From contig CM041465.1 in the NCBI GenBank assembly GCA_023213395.1, forward strand, positions 174,289,741-174,353,740: 64,000 nt of DNA. The letters run 5' to 3'. Shown here in pieces: positions 44,899-56,195 of this stretch. This DNA is from Cycas panzhihuaensis. Its lineage: Eukaryota > Cycadophyta. The position numbers were made by a program, and so were the translations under genes. Each line of letters starts with the position of its first letter. The first letter of the stretch is position 1. Below the pieces are notes generated by a model, which ran no database searches, was not told where the DNA came from, and saw only the letters and a list, made by a program, of their open reading frames with translations.

Positions 44899-45825
44899 TG
44901 TGGTAGCATCTAGAGGACTTTGCACTTTGGCTTTACATTGAATTGCGATAATGAAAAAGGATTTGGTGATTTATACGAGTTGCAAGGAAAGCTTATGACA
45001 AAGGAAATAAATCAAGACCATTCGATGAAGGCCACATGGTGACCATTGAGGTGTTTCACTAATGAATAACTTGCAGCCATGGTAGAAGGGCAAATTGGTA
45101 TGGCTTAAGATATTATTGAGTGAGTGAGGCGTAGGGCTGCTAGGAAAGAATAACCACTTGATGGAGGACATGTGGCAACCATTCAAACACTTTGTAGTTG
45201 ATGAGTTCACGATTGGGTAAAAGGGTGAATTTGATCATAGTTCAAAGGTATCAACAAGGCATGAGGTTGTGAGGAAATAATAGCACTTAAAGATGCATTT
45301 ATCTTTTAATGTGACAGGGCAGTGAATATTCGAGCGTGTGAAGATTGTGGTCGTTGTGGGTGTTCATCTATCAAAATTTAACTATTTCTCCTCTATGTCA
45401 TTCTTTATTCATGATGAAATTCATCTGTAGAGAGAAGAGTGAGCATCAACATAGAATTTGTAGAAAACCAAAGGAGTGGAATTGTTTAGTTCAATTTGCA
45501 TTCATAATTGGAATACTCTGTAAACATGACAATAATCAATAATGCTGTAATCAACTACAAGACACAAGACTCAGATAATTTTAAAGTGGAGAATAATTCA
45601 TAGAGTGATTTATGGTGAGAAGGATTGGTGCAAGTAAGCATGGATCCTTTAATCTTTCCATGTCCCAAGCTAGTGTGCATGCTTTCTCAATTTCTCAAGC
45701 CAAAAAAGAGGAGCATTGCCAACACAAAACACTAGGTAATTTGTGATCTCTCACCCAATAATTTTCAAAGAATATTTTGTCTTCCTCTACTTGGGGTCAT
45801 TTATCATAAAATTTAGCTTGAGCAA
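44899..45825. repeat. Degenerate repeats and spacer right of element B
   Basis: 44899-45330 continues the divergent repeat array of the left side (ggaaagaataaccacttgatggaggacatgtggcaacc and variants split into short shared words). 45331-45825 shows nothing recognisable. Confidence 0.35.
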
Positions 45826-46385
45826 TGTAGCAATCTTATAGAATTCTTCTAAGAAAATTTACATAAATAGGTAAAATATCCACCAAATATACTTGCAAAA
45901 TATTCAATCAAGAAAGAAATAATACAAATCCATTTGAATACTTATGGCATACAAAATATAAAGTAGTACAATATGAAAATAAATTGGATAGATACATGAT
46001 TACCAAATGACTCTGTAATTATGGTTGATAAAGAATCCCTTTTCGAGGCAAGGTACCCTCCACAAAGCTCCTCAAAAGGGCAAGAAATATTACAGTTTAA
46101 GACTTCTATGATGGTCTAAAATAAGGTTACAAATCCTCCTTAAATAGGCAGGCAAACGATAATAATAGAAGTCGGCCAGAAAAGGGAAATAAACTTGCCC
46201 AAAACTAATACTAGAAGTCAGCCATAACTCCTCTAAAAACTAGCAGGCTGAAAACTTTAAACGGTCATAACTTTTGATACAAATGTCAGAATTAACTTTC
46301 GTCTGGACCATTGGAATCCCCATTGAGAGCTCTTTGATTTGAATGGTCATATAGTATAGTTTTGACTATATTTTGAAATGCTACA
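45826..46385 (-). repeat. 3' LTR of element G
   Basis: 560 bp; both ends read TGTAGC/GCTACA, so the LTR has 6-bp inverted ends. Matches 47913-48436. Confidence 0.9.
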
Positions 46386-46400
46386 ATTCCCCTCCCCTTA
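46386..46400 (-). promoter_or_regulatory. Polypurine tract of element G
   Basis: Minus strand taaggggaggggaat directly before the LTR. Confidence 0.85.
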
Positions 46401-46684
46401 AAATAATACTTCGCCCTCGAAATATTGAGAAATGCTTGTAGCTCCGTTTAATCTTCCAAGCACTTCTTGCTAGATCTTGTAGGTCGTGAAGATTTGGTTC
46501 GATCTTGTGTCTTCTATGGAGCTTTGCTAGCAGGCATCTTGAATTTGTCGATGTTTGTTCCTGGGGCTAGGTACATGCTGTATCTTGTTCTACATCGGGA
46601 GTATCCTGGGACTTGTGAGGTGTCTCAACTATCTTGTCCTAGTCTTGCCTTGTGTTTGTACATTTTGTTTTCGAATGAAATGAT

Positions 46685-46969
46685 TTATAGAAGGAGAAAT
46701 GAGAATTTGGTAAAAAAAATTGATCGTAAGGTGGAATTATGAACTGAAATCAAGCATAATTTTGAAGGTATAGGAAGAGGATAAATTTTGAAATATACTT
46801 TGGATGGAGATGAAAATTTGTGCAGGTTTTGTTGGACCACAACACTTTTTGGGGGAGAGAGTGAGAGATGGGGAATCGGCGATAGATGTTCTTTATGAAA
46901 GAAATATTTTAATAGGTTTTTAGGAATGGTGTTTAGACAAAAAAAAAAAAAAGAAAAAGAAAAAAACAA
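46685..46969 (-). CDS. Second small frame of element G
   Basis: 94 codons on the sense strand of G: Phe-rich start from an A-rich tract, then Pro/Ser/Lys-rich sequence (SLSPPKSVVVQQN). H has a Pro/Ser/His-rich frame in the same place (29693-30121, CPSPPPKHAYKQ). It could be the C-terminal part of the preceding frame after a frame change. Function unknown. Confidence 0.3.
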   Translation of the reverse strand: MFFSFSFFFFCLNTIPKNLLKYFFHKEHLSPIPHLSLSPPKSVVVQQNLHKFSSPSKVYFKIYPLPIPSKLCLISVHNSTLRSIFFTKFSFLLL

Positions 46970-46986
46970 TATTGATGATATGAAAT

Positions 46987-47439
46987 TTAAGGGGTTTGGA
47001 AAAAATCGAACGAGGTTTTGTAAGCGGTAATATTAAGAGATGAAACGTGACGAACAGATTGAAGTTGTGGAGTATCTTGTTGAGGATGATCTATAGGGAG
47101 TGAAAGAGTATATGAGTAAAGGGATGAACTAGGGTTGTAAACAGGAATTGGGATTTGACCTACGAAAAAATTAAAGTTAAGGGAATTATGATTATGGCTA
47201 ACTATGGGATTTGGAAAAGAAAAATTTGAGCGAGGAAAAGTGGGAGGATAAATAATGTTACCAAAAGAAATATGCATGTGTAACACAAGATTGCTGAGTA
47301 CCTTACATGTAGTTTGTTGAGATTCTTCTTCAAAGTCTACTTGTTCTTCGTTGTCCTCATACTGTCCTTGAGAAACTTCACTTTGTATTTCTTCTGTGAT
47401 ATTGTCTGGAGAATGTTCTATTGTTTGTGCCAGCTTCAA
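46987..47439 (-). CDS. Unassigned protein of element G, paralogue of the H frame
   Basis: 150 codons. The first half is acidic and Gln/Glu-rich (HSPDNITEEIQSEVSQG, NEEQVDFEEESQQ). The second half carries SNLVLHMHISFGNII, FFVGQIPIPVYNPSSS, SLPIDHPQQ and TAYKTSFDFF. The pattern SN-VL---I-FG--I, F-VG-IPI and YKTS recurs in H (30112-30477). It is sense relative to G's own LTRs. No zinc knuckle, protease or RT motif. It could be a divergent gag domain or a domestic protein captured by these elements. No named family recognised. Confidence 0.5.
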   Translation of the reverse strand: MKLAQTIEHSPDNITEEIQSEVSQGQYEDNEEQVDFEEESQQTTCKVLSNLVLHMHISFGNIIYPPTFPRSNFSFPNPIVSHNHNSLNFNFFVGQIPIPVYNPSSSLYSYTLSLPIDHPQQDTPQLQSVRHVSSLNITAYKTSFDFFQTP

Positions 47440-47749
47440 GTCTTCTATGTAGTTATGTTGTTCCTTTTGTAGAATCTCCTCATTAATAGTTTCTTTTTCT
47501 TATCCTTCCTCTTCTGCTTGAGTCATATCTTGCTTATACCTCGTGAAAGCTGTGATAGTCGCCTCTGAAAACTAGTACTGTAAAAAAGTTCTTTAGCCCA
47601 ATTAATGAACCAGTCATAAGCTTGTCCGTTCAATATCATTTCTAATATACTCTTCAAATTCTATATTAGACGTGAACTCGAAATCTTCTATCAATTTTTT
47701 CATGCCCTCATAATCCTCTAAATTAAAAAAAATTGTCTCAATTTTTCTC

Positions 47750-47845
47750 TTTAAGCTCTATATGTTCCAAGTGTTCTTATGTTTTGCTATAGATCATGAT
47801 ATCATCAAAGAAAACCAACATGAATCGCCTCATAACATGTTTTAA
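47750..47845 (-). pseudogene. Scrap of Ty3/gypsy RT in element G
   Basis: Minus strand: LKHVMRRFMLVFFDDIMIYS, then KT, stop, EHLEHIEL. This is the gypsy RT catalytic block (FFDDILIYSKTWEEHL type). It begins only about 55 bp after the PBS, so the leader, gag and protease that should precede RT are deleted. Further sense-strand readings near 47640 (NGQAYDWFINWAKELF) recall a gypsy gag core but are too short to be sure. Confidence 0.75.
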
Positions 47846-47898
47846 TATTGAATCGACTTTTTTGAGCTTTTATCTCTAACCTTTTCCTTCGAAATGAA

Positions 47899-47910
47899 GC
47901 TCTCATACCA
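47899..47910 (-). promoter_or_regulatory. Primer binding site of element G
   Basis: Minus strand TGGTATGAGAGC, initiator-tRNA type with one change, two bases from the LTR. Confidence 0.75.
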
Positions 47911-47912
47911 CT

Positions 47913-48436
47913 TGTAGCAATCTTATATAATTTTTCTAAGAAATTTTACAAAAATCGATAAAATATCTATCAAATGCACTTGCAAAATATTCAATCAAGA
48001 AAGAAATAATACAAATCCACTTGAATACTTATGGCATACAAAATATAAAGTAGTACAAAATGAAAATAAACTGGATAGGTATAGGATTACTAGATGACTC
48101 TGCAATTATGGTTGATAAAGAATCCCTCTTCGAGGTGAGGTACCCTCCACAAAGCTCTTCAAAAAGGTCAAAAATATTGTAGTCTAAGATTTCTCCGATG
48201 ATCCAAAATGAGGTCGCAAATCCTCCTTAAATAGGCGGCCAAAAGATAGTAATAGAAGTCGGCTGGAAAAGGGGAATAAATCTGTCCAAAACTAATACTG
48301 GAAGTTGGTCATAACTCCTCAAAAAACTAGCAGGCTGAAAACTTTAAATGGTCATAACTTTTGATATAGATGTCAGAATTAACTTTCATCTGGACCATTG
48401 GAATCATCGTTCAGAGCCTTTTGATTTGAATCATCT
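47913..48436 (-). repeat. 5' LTR of element G, truncated
   Basis: Matches 45826-46350 well; the last about 36 bp are absent. Confidence 0.9.
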
Positions 48437-48985
48437 GTTAATATCTTTCTTCTGAGTGATAGCCTCTACAGTCTTCTTAGGGGATGGATTTAAAAAAAGA
48501 GAGCTTTGAAGCACATTTCTACAACCATGATAGACGACGAGGAGTTCCTGAAGCACTGGAACTGTTCTTCCAGGAGATGATGATCAACGTTTACAAGCTC
48601 CTATGATCTTGCAGAGCAGATCGAAGCAGTTTCAGAACAAGGATTTTGAAGTGGCTATGTTAAAGACTGACAAGTATGATCCCTTGTTATTAATGTCAGT
48701 AGCTATTGGGGGTAGATGATAAGGGACGCTACATGGTGGCATTAAGAGTAGCCTTTAATTCGTCCAATTTGAGCGCTGTGATGCTTCCTGTAGTCATGGA
48801 AACCACCCAAATGGTTTCCAGTTTCCAGTTATTACAATCTACTTTGTGGAAGGATATCCTAACATAAAAATGATCTCACACTTGAAGTTGTCAATTGTCT
48901 TCGGCTTGATCATACGCGCAGATCATTTGGGAGGCAGTAGCTGGAGTTGTTGAATAGACCCACAAGGTGTGCAGAAGCCAAATAA
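48437..48985. other. Spacer, no gene seen
   Basis: No recognisable domain or LTR. It precedes the glycosyltransferase-like piece and could hold decayed flanking sequence of that gene. Confidence 0.4.
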
Positions 48986-49207
48986 TATAATCTTTTGTCT
49001 ACAGGAATGGGCCATCTCATCCCTTTTATAGAGTTTGCCAAACATGGTATCTGTGAAGGCTATTCACGAACCATCTTCTGTTTAGTGTGTGAAGTTTGTT
49101 CCACCTTGAAGGAGATTGTCATGTGCTTGTCTATCCCTTCCCATTCTTGGTCTCTGATATACAAAGAAGGTTGGCACAAGATAACCTCGACGCTGAAGAT
49201 CCATCAA
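48986..49207 (+). pseudogene. UDP-glycosyltransferase N-terminal fragment
   Basis: Reads LLSTGMGHLIPFIEFAKHGI, which matches the N-terminal block of plant family-1 UDP-glycosyltransferases (S-x-G-M-G-H-L-I-P-x-x-E-x-A-K, with the catalytic His in it). These enzymes transfer sugar from UDP-sugars to small molecules in the cytosol. After about 25 residues the similarity fades (FCLVCEVCSTLKEIV), perhaps by frameshift, and a stop follows. A stop also lies just upstream. No C-terminal PSPG box is found downstream. Most likely a gene fragment. Confidence 0.55.
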
Positions 49208-49966
49208 TAGGTTAGGAGAACGCTCACTCTGTAGGCAGTTTTACATGGTTCCAGGGTTCATAGTGCATGCCTTGAAATGCAGGGCAGAGGCACAGAGATT
49301 TTGTCCTTAGGGAAGGTGGCCCTTAGAAGTGCGATTATAGAGAGAAATCAAAAGTACATATATCATGGTGCTTCATCAAATTTACCCGAATCAGGAAGAT
49401 ACTGAGAAGATGCTTCAATAGGTTTGACAAAATCAAACATCATGCTTACTTGAATCAAGCAAACAAAAGGAGAAAATAAGGAGGCAATGAAATCCAATAC
49501 CTGAAGATTTCATCTATGAACAATAAAGCTCACTTCACAGAGGTAAACCAACTTGCAAGAGTAAGGTTACTGTTGCTACAGACCTCTGCTATATCAAATT
49601 CTACTTTGTTATTTAGAAGCTATGACATGTATGAAGGAATTCTGCTTCCTGTCTAAAGTCTGAAACTTGGGAAAACTATCCTGAAATTCATGAACTTTGT
49701 TGACTATCCTAAAATTCATTAACTGTGTTGATTGAATTTTGTTGGTAAGGTTTTGTTTCACAAATATTTTGCTAAAAATAATTTGGGTTTGCTAAAACTA
49801 TAAGATCTCTGCAATTTAGCTTGCTCTGCTCTACACTACGCAGATTATTCATCAAGAACAAATATTCTGGTTGGCATTTGAAGATATTCATTGCTATTTT
49901 TGATGAAGTTATTTATTCAAAGCTGATGCATGGATGATGTGCTTGTGATTAATTTAGTCTCACATC
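49208..49966. other. Spacer, no gene seen
   Basis: No domain, LTR or repeat recognised. May contain decayed continuation of the glycosyltransferase fragment. Confidence 0.4.
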
Positions 49967-50878
49967 TTGGAGCTAGAAGACATTATTTTTGTGCCAAAAA
50001 GGAATGAATTTTGGTTAACAGACCTTCCCTTATCCTTACTCAAATATATTGGAACTAATTTTCGTTTTTGGGCAATTAAAATAGAATGCATTTTTGTAGA
50101 TAAAAGACTATTGGAATTTGTTCATGGTGCTGCATTATTTGACAGAAAGGGAAAGGAAAATTTTAGGAAGAATCAAGTAGTCATTAATGTGATGCTTGGA
50201 GCCTTTGATAAAGAAAATCTTCCTCCTTCATACTGTTTTCTTATCCATGCACTTCAACATATTGATATAATAAAAGAGGCACGGAATTTGTTGAAGGATG
50301 TGTATTAACAGAGTCCTCAAGAGGTACAAGAGGACCTTGAAAGGACAAACATAGTTGTTGAAGATGATGAAGACTGTACCAATAATACAAATGAAAATGT
50401 ATGTGAAGAAACTAATGAAGATGATGGAACTGCTCTCAAATCTGTCGTTGAGATTGATGATTTGGCCACTAATAAAGAAAATCAAGCAATAAAAAATCCC
50501 CTAGATGAATCTATTGCTTCAAGGGAGGATGAAGCTATTTATTGTTTTGAAGACTTTGTTGAGTGCAAACTTGATTTGACTATTGGTTTTAATTTTAACT
50601 GCTTATAAAATGATGAAAACCTTCCACCAAAAGTTGAAGGAACCATTATTGGTAGTATTAATCAAGGGAAGGAACACACACATGATGTGGACGTTGATAC
50701 TTGTATTTCAAATAATGTTGATTCTTCTTTTGACTCATTTTAAAATTCTGACATTCATTCGTTAGTTGCTAATAACTCATATGTTGAAGAAAATGAAATC
50801 AAACATATAGTGGCCAAAACATTGATTGAAGACATGCTTGATGAATACTTTGAAGATGTCTTTGATGAGTACATATAG
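49967..50878 (+). pseudogene. Gag-like then acidic reading frame, three in-frame stops
   Basis: One frame stays open over about 304 codons apart from stops at 50306, about 50605 and about 50740. The N-part LLKYIGTNFRFWAIKIECIF and ARNLLKDVY resembles the gag N-terminus of copia elements (x-G-x-N-F-x-x-W-x-x-K). The rest is very acidic and Asn-rich (EDDEDCTNNTNENVCEE, IEDMLDEYFEDVFDEYI). No zinc knuckle. The clean frame over such length says it was coding. It lies outside LTR pair K. Could be a gag-derived gene or a relic of an unseen element. Confidence 0.45.
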
Positions 50879-51198
50879 GATCCCCTAACAGGTCTACACC
50901 AAGCTCAAGTTGGTTCAACCTTGGTGCACTACACACCTTTCATAGCAAATGATTCATTCTTACATATGAAGATAAAGAAGGCCAGGTTCAAGGACCATCA
51001 CTCTGGAAGACCACTTCAATGACAACATTACAGAAATGAAGATAAAGATTAAGGAGAAGACATTGCGTTCAAGACTATTCTAAAGTTAAGGCGTTGCAAA
51101 TTCAAAGAAGACAAAGCCTTGTTGATTAAATCAGAAGTCCAATAGAAGTCATTGTTAAGTGTCATGTTAGTCCTTGATATTTAGTCTTTTTGTAATCA

Positions 51199-51711
51199 TG
51201 ACATTAAACATGATGGAGAGGTGTTGAAAGATAATGTTTAATGTATAAGTGTCTACGTATGTAATGCACATTTGTGCATATAGGTGGTCATTAGATTATT
51301 GGTCAATATATAGGTGTTATGTGGGTGGTTGTGTAAGAGGTCATTTATGCCACATGTCACACATGTAATCCTAATCTCTCCTACTTGTGATGTATAAATA
51401 AGTGGTTGAGGTAGAGTAGATGGCGTGTAGTTAAGATGGAGTCCATTATGATATTATTGTTGTTGTGGAGATATTATGATGTACTTCCTTTTATATTGAG
51501 TTAATGCTATCATATTATGTTCTTGATATTGTTTTATTGTCCTTGGATGTTGAATGCTCTCCATGTAATAATTTAACATACATATTCTTATAATAATATA
51601 TTAATGTTTAACATGGCATAGCATTGTTGTTGTAAATCCTGGATCTGTGATTGGCTAGTTTGTATTTAACAAGTGATATGAGAAGGTGTTTTCTTGTGCC
51701 ATGATTTAACA
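51199..51711 (+). repeat. 5' LTR of element K
   Basis: Ends gatttaaca, followed by the PBS. Start uncertain: the shared stretch begins near 51199, and a purine run at 51214-51221 could mark a start at 51222 instead. TATA-like tgtataaataag near 51390. Confidence 0.65.
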
Positions 51712-51726
51712 TTTGGTATTAGAGCC

Positions 51727-54700
51727 GATGATTGAAGGTTCATGTGTGGAGAACTTGTTTGAGACAGTTTGTTAGCCATGTTGCTACGAAGCCTGTATAT
51801 GCGTGTTTTGTCACATGTTGTTCTGCTGCATATTAGATGTGCATTGAGGAGGAGCACTTGGAGCATTTTGGTGTTGTTGACACTCTGCAGCAGATGTGAG
51901 AGGAAGTATTATGCCATTATTTAGATGACAGAGTCGGTATGAGCTTATACGAGGACTCTGCTAAAGATGGTTTGATGAGCTAAGGTTTTGCTAGAGGTTA
52001 TGCCTATGAGGTGTGACCAGATTGGGGCATGTTAAGAGTCACACACACGTTGTTGAAAATTGTGTGAAGACAAGTACTGTACGAGTTGCATGGTATGGCA
52101 TTTATTTGTTTTTTGTGGACATTTAATTAGTATGTTGTGCACACATTTCCTGATTATGCAAGAGGAGAACCTATTGCACGTGAAGTGTAATTTGTTGGCT
52201 ATTAAAGGGTGGAGTAGTTGAAGAGGACGAAAATGACATCCCTATTTAACTGTTGTTATTAGCATGGGAAGAGGTTGTGGAGGACTCCATAGAATATGAT
52301 GAATGTGAATTGGTTGAGTTCGGGTTTGCAGGCTAGCCCCCTATAAATGTGGTTGAAGCTTTATAAGATTGATCACCTCACTAGACCTCATGTTTAGTAG
52401 CATGTGAGTATGTTAACAGGTAATATTTCTCTTACCCAATAGAATCTTGTTCATTGGTTTGTGGATTTTGTTTATGTAACAGTATTTTTGCAGTAGTGTT
52501 TGTTGTTGAGAGATTTGAGGCTTCTTGGAGTGGTACAAAGTTTCATCATATTGAGAGATGTAGCAAGATGATATGGTGAGCCAATACTCAGTGATGTGAA
52601 ATAGGTGAGAAGTGTCTTTGTGATACCTTTATATGATTGACAACAAAATGAGGTATGTTGGTAATAAATAGTTGTTGTTGTGATGTTTTGATGCGAATAA
52701 GAGGATAGGTGAATGGCTAGATGTACTAGAGACATGCATGATATCATGTGCTACATGATGAAAGTATTGCAATTGTGTTTTAATGGCATGATGCTGAATG
52801 CGATTTATGTTGTATGGAGCCATCTTCTTTGTCAGTTTGGTGATGTATGACAGGCATATTTATCCTGACTGATGATTGATGTAAGCTAGCATGAGGGCAT
52901 AATGCTTACATTGTGATTGTTTTCGGTCTAGTTTGACTCTGTTTGAGCTAAATCCTCACTGTTTTGTTGATTTGCATGTGGTACCACTATGCAAGTGAAA
53001 TGTTGTTTGGTTTACTAGCTCATAGATGTGTTGAACAACAAATTGCCATGATTGCCATCACAGGGAATCTTGCTTGGTCCCATTTGTCCTTCGATTAACA
53101 TTGTTTGGAGTTGTGTTGTAGGTTGTGGAGAAAACTAATATCAATGGATGAAAGCCCTAACTACAATGAATGCAACTGAGAGGAATCTACGTGAAGATGT
53201 TTGTTGAAGAATCTCTATGTGGAAGACTGTATGCTTACCATGTGAGTAAACCCTAGCCATAAAGAATGAGAAGGCTGCATGAAGAATGAAGTAGAGGCGC
53301 CAAGTTGGAAGAGTGTTGTGCTACCATGGAAGATCTCTACAAAAGAGAGACAACTGTAGAGTGGGAGATGTCATATGTAGGGTTACGATTATGAAGAGGA
53401 GTGGCGCCCAATTGAAAGGAAAGATTGTGTGGGGAGGAGCCACTCACATTAGAGAAGAGATACTTGCCTGCAGTGAATGAGGAATGACTACCATTGGAAG
53501 GAACCACAACCAAATTTGAAGAGGAGCCACCTCAGTTAACCAAAAGATTATGAAACTTAACGTAGAATCCCCATGTGATTGCTCATTGTGGAGAGATGTC
53601 GCCTGCTCCATCATGGATTGAGATGGAAACAAGCCACCCTTGTTCATATAACTGCATGAGGACTGCCAGCTCTACACGAAAAATGATAGAAAGGACAGGG
53701 GCTCGTATCTATCTCGTAGTATAGAAAATGTCTACTCGTTTAAAGATTTTGTGAAGAAACCCTACCTACCATGGAGATGAGAGGCAATGAACAAATGGCT
53801 ATAGGCCCGTAGAATGGTGCCTTAAGTGGTGCCCACAGTAAAAGAGGAATGTCGCTTAATGGTGAAGAAATAGGTGTAGTTGTTACGTGGAGATTGTTTG
53901 GAGGAAGGGGGAATGATTCATAAATGAGAGATAGCCAGCCAAAACTTTTTAAGGAGCAACCAAGTGGAGAATGCACTCGAATAAAGTATGCCCATGTGGA
54001 GAATTGATTGATTGTGAAGGAGGAGCTGCCACTACATAACTGTGGACGTGATGCAACTGTAGAATATTATTGCTTCCATGGAAATTGAGACGTGGAGATC
54101 TTTGCATGGAAAGGAATGGGGAGGAGTCGCTTGGCATGAAAGAATGATGTATGATTGCCTATTCGTAGAATGACATCTATGTGGAGTGGCGGAATGATCG
54201 TTCACTGTCAAGCTCATGGTTGCCTACCATGGAGATGCTCACAACCATGAAGAAATATCATAGACGTCAACAACTATGATAAGATGGTGCTCGATTGTGG
54301 GAGATGATGCGCACACAGTAGAGAAAGAGGAGATGATGACGTGAAGATTCTTTTGATTGATCTATTGAAGTTTTAGTTAATTTTCAGTCCACTGGTTCAC
54401 CTAAATTCTCGTGTGAAGAGGAGGTGAAATGTTGATTTTGTAATTAAAAAAATTGTAATGGTTGAGTTAAATTTAATTCAATTTAATAGTTGCTTGAAAT
54501 TCACAAAGCTCTCTATGAGATAGACTAGGAGCTCCAACAAAAGGGGCTTAACTATTTTTTTAAAATCGTGTTCATTTTTACATGACATACTATTACTCTT
54601 TTGACTATAACTTTTTACTGAGATGTCAAATTGAGGTGTTGCCAATTGTGTTGGAGAGAGCACTTCGAGACAGTTGAAAGAAGTGGTCACAAGGCATGGT

Positions 54701-55607
54701 TTGAAAATTGTAGTTGGAGATTTTAATAGTCAAAGTTTGTCAAAGAAGTTTTGACAGGTAAAAATTTGTAATTTTTGAATGGTAGGAGAGTTGACCTGGC
54801 ATATTAAAGATTTTCTTAGGCTCATGGATGCATTTATGATACAAATGACTACTTGTTGGTGAATGCAAACAAGTTTTCATTGGTTTTGGCTCATTTTTAT
54901 GGTTTTAATGCTCAAGTTAAGTGGTTTAAGAGGGATGCTGGGAAATCCCCCTGTACTGCAAGGATTTAGTGTAGTGATGTGGAGTACTAATAAAATGGCA
55001 TAATGTTTTTTGTACACCTAGTTGTTGATTAGGGCCCTAGTTGATTAACACTTGTTTGGCAGGCTGTGCAACATCATTGTGTTTGTGTAGCGTTGATGAA
55101 ACAACACATGCATGAGAAGTGTTTTAGATGGTTGCTTTGCAAGTGGGTGTATAAAGTTGTGATTAGATCTGTCAACTTGTCACATGGTTTTGCTTGGAGA
55201 ACTATTCTTGCACGCTTGTTCCATGATCCAGTGGATGGGGCTGAGGGTTTTTAGCCAGGTTTGTCTCCTCAAGATGTAGTAGAGATAGAAGCAGACAGGG
55301 TGGGAGCAGGGAAAGCTTCTTGTGTTGATGGGGAAGGATATTCTGGAGAATTGGCTAGTTCATTAGCATGTTTTAATCTTGAAGCTGTTTGTGACATGAA
55401 GGAAAAAACTTCATATGGTATGATATTAACTTGGTTGATGTCATGGTTTTAGGTGGATGACTGGTTTTATATTTGATTACATAATTATGATCTGATGCAT
55501 TGTTTGATAAGTCATGCTTGTAAGAGGCAAGTATGCTTTTTTTTTTCAACTTAAAGATGCAGGTTCCCACATCGCACTGAAGTTAGGATTTGAAGATTTT
55601 TAGCTTA
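51727..55607 (+). other. Interior of element K with degenerate GAGGAG repeats
   Basis: No domain is recognised on either strand. Between about 53150 and 54360 words of the type gaggagccac, gaggagtggc, gagatgtcgcc and gaggagtcgc recur every 40-100 bp together with ccatgga and tgtggag, suggesting a very decayed tandem array. The frame 55066-55452 (one internal TAG; KEKTSYGMILTWLMSWF) is unassigned. Confidence 0.4.
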
Positions 55608-56114
55608 TCAACATTGAACATTAATGGAGAGGTTGTTATGTGTTGTTAGCCACATAAAATAATGTTTAATGTTCTCTTGTTTAAACTTTGGTTAAGGTGA
55701 CACATGCACACGTGTTAATGTAAACTCCCATTGGGAGGTGAGAAGGTTTTTGAAATGTGACAGGCTCATCATGAGGTGAATTGTCTTATAAATATGTACA
55801 CACCCCACTTGAGAAACTTGAGAGTGGAAAGAGTATACTTTATTAGGGGATTAATAGAGTGGAGTTCGCCTCCAACCTTCTCCCGATGTTTTTCCCTGAT
55901 TTGAGTTTTCTATGTTTATATTTGGTGTTTCATGGTGATTATGCGTGTTCTTATACTTGATTTTGTTTTGTATAATGTTTGTGTATATATCGTTATGATG
56001 ATATATTAATATTTAACATGGTATAACAATGTTATTATGAATCCTGGACTTGTGATTGGCTAGTTTATCTAACAATTGGTATGAGAAAGTGTTTTATTGT
56101 GCTATGATTTAACA
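55608..56114 (+). repeat. 3' LTR of element K
   Basis: Pair of 51199-51711; TATA-like cttataaatatg near 55783. Ends gatttaaca at 56114. Confidence 0.65.
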
Positions 56115-56195
56115 AATTTCTATAGAGGAAATTATTATTAGGAAGGCAGTTTTAGAAGATTGAAAAATAAAACATTTAATATATTTGATTATAAA

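Larger units (their letters stand above)
45826..48436 (-). mobile_element. Short non-autonomous LTR element G
   Basis: About 2.6 kb, minus strand. Left (3') LTR 45826-46385 is 560 bp; right (5') LTR 47913-48436 matches its first 520 bp and then loses similarity, so its outer end is missing. PPT 46386-46400 and PBS 47899-47910 are in place. Only 1.5 kb lies inside, with one unusual reading frame and a 30-residue scrap of gypsy RT; no protease, integrase or full RT. It fits a deletion derivative mobilised by a gypsy partner (inference). Confidence 0.85.
51199..56114 (+). mobile_element. Coding-poor LTR element K
   Basis: LTR-like copies at about 51199-51711 and 55608-56114 share their start, a TATA-like box, and especially the end (tcctgga..tgtgattggctag and atgatttaaca). 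PBS TGGTATTAGAGCC (51714-51726) sits behind the left copy. The interior of 3.9 kb has no gag or pol similarity, as in LARD-type elements. The copies are quite divergent and I found no target duplication, so it is old or composite. Confidence 0.65.

Noticed and set aside
46467-46742. Plus-strand frame of 91 codons
   Set aside because: Antisense to element G, no domain, adjoins the PPT.
48437-49210. Complete glycosyltransferase gene
   Set aside because: Only the N-terminal block is visible; no PSPG box or continuous frame.
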